NCBI RefSeq assembly: GCF_029784135.1 | Contig: NC_073745.1 | Coordinates: 60,513,218 to 60,577,217, forward strand | DNA: 64,000 bases | DNA from: Toxorhynchites rutilus septentrionalis | Taxonomy: Eukaryota > Arthropoda > Insecta > Diptera > Culicidae | Direction of reading: 5' to 3' | Shown: positions 35,801-47,800 of the stretch, one piece after another | How positions within the stretch are numbered: the first letter of the stretch is position 1 | How the letters are laid out: every line of letters starts with the position of its first letter | Position numbers and translations under genes: made by a program | The notes under the pieces: generated by a model | The model's input: only the letters and a program-made list of their open reading frames with translations | Databases searched by the model: none | Told to the model about the DNA's origin: nothing

Positions 35801-38800
35801 ATTTTTAAGATATTTGAAAATAAGCGAAGATATTTATAGACTTGAAAATTATTGTAAAACAAATAAAACCCTCATAGTTTCTAAGCGGAATCGTTGTTAT
35901 TAAACGGTTTTATTTAGCTTGCCCAGTAATCTGTTTGTATGTTTGTGACATGTTTGTCTGTAGCGCTGACCCACATTAATAGAAATTTGACCCCCTTCCT
36001 GTTGACCGATTGATCAGAAATTTGGAACACACCTTTATCTCTGTAGTCATTACAAAACTGCGTATTTCATGATCTTGAAAATCCAAGATGGCGGCTGCTA
36101 CAAAATGGCGGACTCCTTTCTTCTTCAAAACCTCATCAATGTGGGTTTTCCAAAACCCCATCAATATGGGTATCAAATGAAAGGGCTTGACTAGCAGAAT
36201 ACGGTTATTTAAGAAAAATGCAAATCCAAGATGGCTGCCACTACAAAATGGCGGACTACATATTTCCTCATAACTTCATTAATATGGGTATCAAATGGAA
36301 GGGACTGACTAGCAGAATAAAGTTATTTATGATAAATGTAAATCCAAGATGGCTGCCACTACAAAATGGCGGACTACATATTTTCTAAAAACCCTATTAT
36401 TATGGGTATCAAATGAAGTAGTAGAACACGGTTATTTATGAAAAATGCAAATCCATCAAAATTCTACCAAATGGCGGACTACATATTATGTCAAAACACC
36501 ATTAATATGGCTCTCAAATGAAAGGGCTTGAATAGTAGTTCACAGTAGATCATGAAAAATTAAAATCCAAGATGGCCGTAATCACAAAATAGCAAATTAC
36601 TTTATTAAACGGTTTTATTTAGCTTGAACTGTTCGTATGTCTGTAGGATTGTCCCACATTAATAGAAATTTGACCAATAGAAACTGACCGAATTTCTAAA
36701 ATACCTTTTTCTCTGCTGTCATTTTAAAACTGCTTATCTTGAAAAATCCAATTTGGCTACAAAATAGCTGATTCCATATCATCTCAAAACAAGAGGTTGA
36801 TTGAGATATGTGTATCAAACCAACGAACTTGACTTGGAGAACACACTATGTATTTTCTGCAATCCACTCAATATCGGTATCAAATGAAATTTTTTGACTG
36901 ATAGAATACAGTACAATGGCTTTATTGTAGAGAAATATTCTAATGAAACAGATAATGTACTAAAAACTAGAAAATAAAATGAGTAAAAAAACTTTTTAAG
37001 TTGAACTGTTTATTCGTGATTAAACATAATAATGTACTAAAAGCTAGAAAATAATTAGGAAAGTAGCAGTTAGAAGTTATCACACCTCTCCTTCATTAGT
37101 CTAGGGCATTGATAAGACTAAAATGAAATCGTGGGGCACGTTGGATTTCCATTATCCACAATTAGTGACTTCATCATATGTCCCACGATTTTATTTTAGT
37201 CTTATCAATGCCCTAAACTAATGAAGGAGAGGTGTGATAACTTCTAACTGCTACTTGCCTAATTATTTTCTAGCTTTTAGTACATTATTATGTTTAATCA
37301 CAAATAAACCGTTTAACTTAAAAAGTTTTTTTACTCATTTTATTTTGTTTTGCGCGCTGGTGGGACACGTTTTCTTTTTGAGATAGTTTTCTTGGGATTC
37401 TAAATATAAAATCATTATCGGGCACAATTTTCATTCAAAATTCACTCACAACTTGCAAAAAAAGTATTGTTCTAAGAAACAGAATACATATTCGATTTTT
37501 TTTACATATTCGATTTTAGTTTTTGAGGCGTATTTATTCCTCCTGCAAATTTACTATCATTTTCATTTCACAAATTGGTACACGAAGCTGTTGTCAAGGC
37601 GAAATAAATCAAATTTTGAAAAATCTTTTAGACTGCCATTTGTAGCACCACATACTTTCGGAACTATTTTAGCTATGGATGTTTTCGTGATTCTAAAAAA
37701 ATATCGACAATAATCTGAACGATATTCCAGAAGAAAGGCACACCATTTCTAGTTTCACTCATGTAGGTATAGCATTCCTCATGAGTGTATATTGCGTTGT
37801 ATTTGTGGAGCAATTAAATCCAACAGTTTTTTCACTTTTTCCGGTGTTATTCTCAACACGGCTCTGTACTCTCGGGGATCATCATCGTAGAGTTACTTCA
37901 ATATTGTATTTGTTGCTTCTTTTCTTTGCATCCAATTCCTGGCCCGAATCCTTTTTTCTTTCGTCTTTTTCCGGATAGTACCTTCAGTTAAAAAAAAATC
38001 AGCACAAAGTATTTTTAAACACGGCCAGCGTGTGTTTCGCGATAAAATTGTGTAATGATAAATTCAACTGAAAACCTAAGACGAAAACTGCCAATAAAGA
38101 AGTCGATTTCGCATCAATCATCTGACAAATTCGGATCTGTTTGCTGTTTCTGACTATTTGATGGACATTTGAAGAATCGCCTGGCATCTCTGGTAAACCT
38201 GTGTCATAGTATCTAGTTTCTTGCCAGCAGCTCACATTGTGTGAACGGACAAGGCGAGTCAACCATTTGTCAAGCGAGTTCACCGGGTCAGTAGCTGCTC
38301 ATTGTGAAGTCAGCTACTAGCAACGTATAAATGGGCCTTAAAAGTGCCCATCTTCCGATGTATGAACGACTTGTTGGAATTTGTAAAGGGCTATTCATAT
38401 ATACAGGTCGGACTCGATTATATACAGACTCGATTATATGTGATTCGATTATATACAATTTTGTACTCGATTATGTACAGTTTGGAAAAAAAATATTTTT
38501 TTTAATATTTCAAATATGGCTTATTTTATGAAGAAATGTAACCTTTCAACGTTAAGGTGAAGTTTAAGTGGCTATTACATGTACAGTGGAGTAAAAATCG
38601 TGATTTTTGAACATCTTGCTTGAATTTTCACCAATAATTGTTTATTGCAGCCAAATTAAGAAAGATAGAAATTGGGTGTCAAAAAAAATATGTAGAGCGG
38701 TTCTTCGTCTTCTTCTTTAATGACACTAACGTTCCTAGAGGAACTTCGCCGTCTCAACGTAGTATTACTTGCGTACTTAGTTGCGATTTCTATGCCAAAT

Positions 38801-41800
38801 AACACGCCTTGAATGCATTCTGAGTGGCAAGCTTTAGAATACGCGTGATCACAGTGCAAGTCGGAGGAAATTTCTTTGACGAAAAATTCCCCCGACCAGA
38901 ACGGGAATCGAACCCGAACACCCGGCATGTTAGTTATGACGCTAACCACTCGGCCAAGGGAGCAACAAGAGCGGTTGAAGACCTTCAATTTGATTGATAG
39001 AAACAATCTAGTTTAATAATTTTTTTTAGGATAAAATTAATAATAACACATTCAAAATTATTAATTTTTAAGTATTTCACTTCCAAAAGGTTATTAAAAT
39101 CCACTACTATATCCTGTACTAAATTTTCTCATCTTTCAAATGAAAGCATCAGAATTCACTTCCGTAGCGTAATTTTTAATGTAGAGCCAGTTTGAGGCAA
39201 CAGAGTCCGAAACAAAAAAAAAGTTCTATAACTCTGTCATTGTTGAAATTCGAACATATGCGTAGGAGGAATTTTTGACGTAGAACTACGTCTTTCAGGA
39301 AGGGTGCCAAATCAGAAAACAGGTCACGTTTTTGTGAAATAAAGTTAACGTTAATAACTATTTTCACAGCGAACAAATTCTGATACTTTGCATACCAATG
39401 GAATCGGAAATTCTCTAAGATTCGTTTGATATACTATACAGTACAATACACTAATGCTCAATCAGTGTTAATTAATGAAAACTAGAAGCATTCTCATTTT
39501 CCCATACATTTGTTCTGCCGATTTGTGTGCATTCCCGAACAGAGCTGTCAATAACGAGCAACTGATACATTCGTTTCTGCCCGTTTTCAACATATTTGGT
39601 TTGAATAAGTCATCCGCGATTTTAAGCCACACCACTTCTCGTTTGGTGATCATAGAAGCAACATGGTTGCCGCAGAGCGTCGAGCGGGAGAGGTTTGTTT
39701 TTTCGTGTCGGGTGAAGGAGGAGGATGAAATAAAGTTTCCTCCCACAAGGGCCCTGCTCAGGGCTAGTGGCGGAAACTAAAAATAGAATAGAATGAAAAC
39801 ACAGATGCGAGTGAGCTAGCATAACACAACGAGAGGATATCATTCATGCCTAATGTTGATTTCACATACATACACACATAGCTCGATACAAGGAGAGGAA
39901 GCCCTCAGGATCGAGGTGTGCTACGACAAAGCAGAGCAGCATACGAGAATTTTTTGTGCTAGTGCGGATATGAAAGAGTATCCAAAATTTTGGAATATAG
40001 ATATACACTGCATTTATTTAGATAAACTTATATTTCATGAAAATATTCCAGCAGGGTAACCTTACTGTGGCATGTTGTGGGGTTCGATTACATCTCAAGC
40101 GGAATATAGGAGCAAAAGGGCTCATAGTTTGTGATCGATATCTGAGTGGAGAGAAGAAAGTATGATACGAGTTGAACCAAATAAACGAAAAGTGCCAATA
40201 GCTTTCGACTCTACTCGAGTCTACTGGAGCAATAAAAAATCAAATATATTTTAAAAATTTCGATGCATTCTAAAAAAATATCCGAAGTGATAAACAAGTG
40301 TATTGAATAATATTATTCCGTAGTTCTACGTCGAAAACTGCGGTCGTGTTCAAGATACAACCCATTACAATTTTTCATCAAATATGATCGACTATCACTT
40401 CCTGAGATAATCTGGATAAATTTATTTTTTTCATGTGAGAAAGGTGTTTTCTGACTTTAAGGGGATGAATCAAAAATGAAATTCCTCTTCTATTTTCAAA
40501 AAACCAAAAATATATGCAAAAATTTAAAAAAAAAATTAAGAAAAAAAATTTGGCTTTTTCCAAAATGTTCTCTAATTATTTTTCGAATATTTCAAGTATA
40601 AAAAGTTGCTTAAATGGCCCGTGTCTTTACACCCACAACGTTTCACTGCTATCTGAGATGGTACTGCCAACGGTCAGTCGAGATCGCATGACATTCGTCA
40701 TTCCTTAATTGGTAAATGGTTTAATTACAGAAAATTGGAAGCATTTCTATTTTCCTATACATTTGTTTTGCCCATTCGTGTGCTTACCTATCCATGCTGT
40801 CAATAATGAGCAACTAAAGCACAGTATAATATATGTAGTTCAAAAGTTTCGCATTTTCGAAAAGTCATTTCCGAAAAAAAGAAGGAAAAAATTATTTTTA
40901 CGGACCACCCTTAAATAAAAATTCTAATAAGAAATAAAAGAACAAAACTACCACTTTTGACGGAAAAGATTTGATATTTACGCTATGTCATCACCAAGTG
41001 TCAAATGGGCATAAATGATAAACTGAAAACATATTTGCATAATCCTATGTTGATGTGTTTCATATGTGAAAATTTCCACCAAATAAAGTACTATACTTCG
41101 ACAGCCTCAATTAGAATCATTCGTAGAAAACGCTACTGAATCATTCCAACTATTTCTGGAAGCTTTTAGTGAACATGTTTCGACGTCTCAATATGACAGA
41201 CAAGTAACAGAAAAATCCGCCTATATGCAGGTGACCGGAATAAATCGCCACAGTAAACAACTGCAACAGAAACAACCGCTTAGAAAAAGTGTAGTAGGCT
41301 AGAAATATTTGGCGCGGGAAAAACATCATGTGCCTCACATTTCTATTATAAATTTATTCTCTTGTTCTCGTTTTTCGAAATTTATTCTGAGGACAATGTA
41401 ATGGGGACGAAGTCCCCATTTGGCGAGGATAAGGAATCGAGGCGGCCCATGCCGCCAAGATGACGCAATCCGAGTCCACCGCCGACCCGCCGTCGGAAGC
41501 GGCGGTGTCTCGCACGCAAACCTGGGATCCACTGATTGCCCGGTTAGTTTGAAACATAGGATACGATCCTTTAGCAATGTCCGACCGAGCTCTAGCGAGC
41601 GTCGGACGGTATACGTCTGCCCGGGGCGTTACGTTTGCCTGGGGCGATACGTTTGCCCGGTTAATTCTTGTTTTGAAATACAATACCGCGCCACAATATT
41701 TATAGCCTACTACACATTTTATAAGCGGTGGTTTCTGTTGCAGTCGTTTTCTGTGGCGATTTATTCCGGGAACCCTATATGCAGCATCTTCTTGGATGGC

Positions 41801-44800
41801 ACTAACGTTCCCAGTTGAACTTTTGCCTTCTCAACGTAGGTAATACTTGCGTCAATTTCATTAGTAGTACTTAGTTGAGATTTCTATGCCGAATAATATG
41901 CCTTGAATGTATTCTGGAGTGGCAAGCTCTAGAATACGCGTGTACAGTGCAAGTCGGACGAAATTTCTTTGACGAAAAATCCTCCGGCCAGAACGGGAAT
42001 TGAACCCGAACTCCCGGCATTAAAATGTGGGACGGTAACCACTCGGCCACGGCACATGCACCATCATATATCCCTAATTTTGGGTTATACATGATGCTCC
42101 TAACTGGCATATACATGCAAAAGTGGAGATGATATACATGCATGACAATTGCTTGCAAATAAGTTTGGATGAATATACGATTTACTCCTGCATTTAGTAC
42201 GACTATTGTCATACGTATATACGATTTACTACAGGTAAACAAAAAAACGAATGGCGGAAAATGTTCGTGGGGTTACAATTATCTTTAAAACCTCATGATT
42301 CGCCATGACAACATTTATTTTTCTAGAAATAGGAATTATTCAATTGACTTCTAGTGGGAGGGAAGCATAAATATTTAAAATAAGTGGTGATGATGGTTAA
42401 GAAAATTTGTTTCGATGTGATTCGAACCCTGGTTGTTTGAATGATAAGCAACAGCTATCTCGCATGGCTATCTGGAATATAATCCTGGAATATGAACTTT
42501 CAAGCAGATATATAATTTGTGGGATTTCAATAGTTTGCTTTCGAAGCATTTTTCAAGCGAGTTTTGGGTCAATAACGGGTGTTCAATAAAAATGAGAATG
42601 ATTTCAATACCTTTGTGTAAAAATAGTAAAGAGCGTAATTTTTTTATTCTCAACGAAAGAATTGCTCTCTGGACTCCCTAGAATCGGTTTGCTCGTTTCT
42701 TTTCGTTCGGATGCTGTCAGTTCGATCAAAGATGGCGTCTAAGCAACAAGCACTCCGCGAGCACGTTATACGGTTTATCGAAACGCGTGAAAGCCAAGGA
42801 AAAAAGTTTACAGTAGACCACGAAAATGTGCCGGTGAGCACTATTTACCGAATCCTGGCATCCCGGAATGTCGAGCGGAAGACCGGTAGTGGTCGTCCGG
42901 CGAAGATCATAACGAAAAAGGAGGAATCTCTAAAAAAGCTGTTCGACAACAAGGACGGTACGAGTTTGCGTGACGCCGGCCAAGAATTACGCTGCTCCCA
43001 TTCCTACATCCACAGAACCCTCAAGCAGATGGGCATCGTCTGTCGGAAGAAGAATAGGCCCTCAAAGTACACGAACGAGCAAATAGCAACCCGTTCCCTG
43101 TGGAACTTTTGCCGTTTCAACGTATGCATTAACTAGTGTAATTTATTAATACTTATTTGAGATTTCTTAAGGCAAATTACACGCCTTGAATGTATTCCGA
43201 GGGGCAAGCTCTAGAATACGCATGACCACAGTGCAAGTAGAAAGATCAAAATAATACAGAGGAATTTCTATATATCGCTACTAAACACTCATTTTATTTT
43301 ATTTATAGATCCTGTTTATCTAAGATAGGTGGGCTGTGTCCCGTTTTAGCCGAATCAATGAATTTAATCCGGAGACGAATGAATCGAAAAAATTGAAGCC
43401 TCCGTTATCAAAGGAAACAAGAGATAAATAGGACTTAAACCATAGCGGAGGCGATCTGGCGTAGTGATAACATCCATACCTCCCACGATAAAGGTCACGA
43501 GTTCAATTTTCACTCCCGACATTCTTCCGGAATGGAAGGTTGAAGTGACGAACCAGCCAAAAGTGTTGAAAGTCACTATAATACAGATAGGACTTAAACC
43601 ATTAATTGACATCCTCAACTTACCAGCAACAATTATGTTGTAATTCTTCCTTTTCATGCTCCTGTCATCAAGGCATAACTTCAACTTTAGTTGGTCCACA
43701 CAATCGTCGATAATTTTATGAAACTTAGGTAACTTCACCTGCTTCGGTTGTCCGTGTTCACTGGGTTTCACTTTCCTCTCTTCCTCCTCAGTTACTATCA
43801 CATTACCCACACTCTTTACCTCATCCGAACAAACAACTTTGCCTTGCCTCAGAATCACCCCATTCACTAGGCAATACTTTAGATTCGTTGGTTGTAACTT
43901 AACGGTCAGGTAGTACTCGGGAAGCTTAAAAATTTGACCCTGATTTAACAGCAAGGGATGTACTTTCGAATTGTGCAGAATAAACTCTTTGAATTTTTCC
44001 ACTATATCTTCGGCAATCTTCGGGGCCACCTTCGTGGCCGGAACGAGTTCAATCATATCCACTATATTCAGCGCATTGTGTTTTGCCCTCAGGGTTACTT
44101 TCTCACCGTGGTTAATTTCCAACTGACCCATCAGCTTATCATTAATTTCGACAGTGGGATATGCATTGTTTGGAAATCTTTCCGTGTCAGCGGTCAGTCT
44201 CACATTGACGTAGTACTCTTGTTCGTCGTTAGTGGTTAGCAGAAAAGGCTGATGAATATCCATCCCGCTCGGGATGTTTTCCTTCGAGACATAAATATCA
44301 CAAATTTGGGTACTATTCCTCCGGTTGTTCCACACTCCCTTGATAACTCTAAACTCATTGATCTTTGGCACTTCCCTCGTCAATGTGGCCACCAAATCAT
44401 CCAAGTACTGCCCCTTATGTTTGTACCTATTTTCCGCCGTCATTCGTTCCTCGCTGGCAGCATCACCATTCAAAACACTTGCCATCGATTTACTGGTTTG
44501 CAACTTATTCAAATGCTTATCAAGATCGTTCTCAAACGACGAATTTCGAACAGCAGTTTGAGCGCTGACCGTTACACCATTGATCGGTGCATCGACTGTC
44601 GAGTTGCGCTTCAAAATGTTCTTCTTCCTCTCTCGGACCGTATCCTCCTTGTGGTTGTCTTTTACCGCTTCCTGTTCATTATTACGATGCCAGGTGGTGG
44701 GTCGCTTCTTAACCACTGGGTCCGTGTTGATTATTCCGGCGGAATTTACCAAGGTATCCCCGTTGGCCAACTCTTTGGACTGCTGTCGCTCAAGATTGCG

Positions 44801-47800
44801 CTGTCGTACCAATTCGGCAATGCTGATGTTGGTGTTGCTTCGCGTCAGTGCAGCCGGTGGATCGGGTTCCTTCTTCAGTACCTTTTTATATGGTTCCACC
44901 ACCAATTCGGTATCGTTCTCCAGCCGGCCGTACGGAAGTGGTGGAATAGTGAACTCTAAAATTGGAAGAATGTCAGATAATCCGATTGCAATGTCACAAA
45001 AGAATGCTCACTAATCTTTATTCTGATGCTGATGGAATCATTTATCCAGACAATCAAATGTTGGCCTTTCGTTACTATTCGTGTCTGGTTGAGCAAAATC
45101 GATTGGATGCGATTGCTGCTTACTTGCTGGAAGAAATGCAAGAAATAAGCTGGTTCTAAATATTGTTTATTTTGTGATTTTTGTAACTTTCATGAAACGC
45201 AAATAGCCAGGTTATTTCGAATAATCGCCAAGAACTGATAATAGTATGCAGTCAGAATGGACCAAGTGCATATGACCACAACGACTAGAGAGAAGCCACA
45301 TTTTTCTGACAACCAGAAAAGGTAAGGAATTTCAAATGAAATATTGGATTTCTCCACATCAGAAGTTTCATTCTTTCGTCTTTCAATGAACCCGAAAAAG
45401 TAACTCGTAGTGAAACACAATAAACTCTTTTCAGACAATTGTTGAATACTTTTCAGACAACTCATGGTTATTGAAAATTTGGTCGAATGTATTATTATAT
45501 CTTGTTCAGACAAAGTGGACCAAGTGCCAGTAAATTACCAAACTTTTCATGATCGGTTTTAAATCCAACCGTGGTTTTCCATTGATTGCAAACACTCTTT
45601 TTCAGAATCACTTCTACCCGTTTGAAATATACTTTTCTTTAAAAATCAAGAATTTTACTTGGTTCACTCTGACTGAATACATTATAGCAAATTGTATATC
45701 TTCATTGTCAATTACGGAAAACAAACATTTTCAGAATGTAGCATTGACTTCGAATTTGAAATCAAATATTTTTCTGAAGAATCTTGTTTCTTGGAAGAAA
45801 TAGATGGCGTAGAATCAGATACTGGATGCAACACTGACTGCGAAATTGATTGTATTACCGGTTCTTCCGTGTCTCTTAGATATTTGATTAATGTAATCTA
45901 AATATTACAATCTCTATATACAGGGTTTTTCAACTTTTAATTCCGAATGTAATTTGAAATAAAACACACTTAGAATTCGAATTTCAATGAAACTTTTATT
46001 TCAAATTAAAGTTTGGTTTATGCCATTATGTGTGAAATACAACATCATTCAAATGTCCACCTAGGTAATTTTCAGGTAATTTTCGATGACTTTTCGGCAC
46101 ATATGGGGCTGTATTTCGGTCATAACTTCACGAATGTTGTCTTTCAAATGTTCAAGAGTTTGCGGAGAGTTGGCATAGACACGGTCTTTCGCATAACCCC
46201 ACAAAAAAAAGTCTAGCGGATTCAAATCGCATGATCTGGACGGCCAATTGGCATCACCAAAACGCGAAATTATGCGTCCCTCAAATTTCGTTCACAATAT
46301 GGCCATGTTCGGTCGTGTTGTGTGGCACGTGGCGCCGTCCTGCTGAAACCATATGTCATCCGTATCCATATCTTCAATTTGTGGCCAATAAAAATCGGTT
46401 AACATGCGACCATAGCGCTCACCATTCACAGTAACCGTCTCGCCGTCCTCATTTTCAAAGAAATACGGCCCGATGACTCCACCAGACCATAATGCGCACC
46501 AAACAGTGACTTTTGGCGGATGCAATGGCCTCTCAACAATCACGTGTGGGTTTTCTGAGCCCCATATACGGAAATTTTGGGTGTTCACATAGCCACCGAA
46601 CTCGGAATGTGCCTCATCGCTGAAGAAAATTTGATGCACAATACAATATCCGCAACGGATCCAGTTTGTTCGAATTTACGCACTACATTAGAGATTGTGT
46701 GCTCTGTAGGCCGTCCATGACGACCAAAATCCGCCCGTAATGCTCGAACAACATTTGCCGGTTTTTCATCATTTTTATAGTATAATTTAACAGAATTAAC
46801 ACGTTGTGCGATGCTAAAACGATCCATATTGTAAAATGGCAGACATTCAACAAACGATATGACGCTTTGGTTGACAGCTATGTCAAACGGTTGTCAGCGC
46901 AGGGCTGTATACTTTCGGAAGCCCGAAATGGAAAACCCTGTATATATATTTAGATAAACAACGCGACGCGTGACTATACGTTCGGGATACTTTTCTCTTA
47001 TGGCTTTTTCCCTGACAGTTCTCTCTCTGTTGGCGTGAGTGGCAACCAGGGGTGTACCAATCTCCACAGGCTCCCCCAAGTTACACCAAGAACCTAACTC
47101 GGTGGCCCGTTGGGGTAACTATAGTTTTGCTAGTTTCGGAACTATCGGAAGGGATATCGATTGTAGTGTATGCTGGCTTGATCCGGTCAATAGATATTCT
47201 TCGCTGCTTCTGATTGATCATAACGTCCATGTACTTGTCTGTACGATCGATGACAGGATAGGGTCCATCGTATGGCCTCTGGAGCGATTTTTTAACACCG
47301 TCGTAACGAACGAAAACATGTATATACAGTCGAATTTCACTCGTTGCACTAAGCTCTTAGCCCAATTTGTGAACGACTTTCACTCGTTGGGCTGAACTGT
47401 CAAAGTCGAAAATCGATCGAGGGTCACACCGATTGTTTGTTGTTATGGGAAACGCAGAAAAGTTTTCACACCACTGACGTTTATTTCATTCGTGGTTGAG
47501 TTTCGTTCTAGGTTGGATTAATTGTTAAGTTCTTAATGAAGTTTGATATTAAAATTAGCGTAGATTTAATATACGTTCATTTCGATCGCCAGGCTCAAAA
47601 TGGATGGTTTGCAAGGATCCAGTACGAACGTTAACCGGAAACGGAGGAGCAATTTCCTGACGCTGGTGGAGAAGGTTCGCATAATTGAAGATTTTGAAGC
47701 AGGATATGGTACGCATGACTTTCTTGGGAAGAAGTACGGCGTAGGATCTTCTACGGTCACGAGAATAATCCAAAAGAAAGAAGCAATTCGTGAGGCGGTG

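Larger units (their letters stand above)
35567..38338. mobile_element. PIF/Harbinger-like MITE with nested repeats, TAA target site
   Basis: The left end AGCCGGGTTCAGACGGTGCG (35567) and right end (reverse complement AGGCCCATTTATACGTTGC, ending 38338) are partly matching inverted termini sharing the ACG(G/T)TGC(G/T)AGTA block. They are flanked by TAA at 35564-35566 and 38339-38341. The bases outside are the two halves of another repeat (ACTTTTCCCCTG and AAGTGCCCATC join as in the foldback repeat at 32150-32185), which supports the boundaries. A second repeat of about 1.45 kb is nested at about 35900-37350. The class is inferred from the 3-bp TAA duplication. Confidence 0.6.

Noticed and set aside
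38880..38967. tRNA gene on the minus strand
   Set aside because: Box A- and box B-like blocks are present, but the sequence continues into a SINE body and AAG-rich tail and has a target duplication. It is the head of a tRNA-derived SINE, as are 41990-42055, 43444-43530 and 49395-49470.
44252..44959. A 235-codon plus-strand reading
   Set aside because: It lies entirely opposite PEX1 exon 4, and its composition is that of an antisense shadow. No family signature.
45692..45901. A short acidic plus-strand frame in PEX1 intron 2
   Set aside because: It has 69 codons with no domain, no splice context and sits between two repeats; probably chance.
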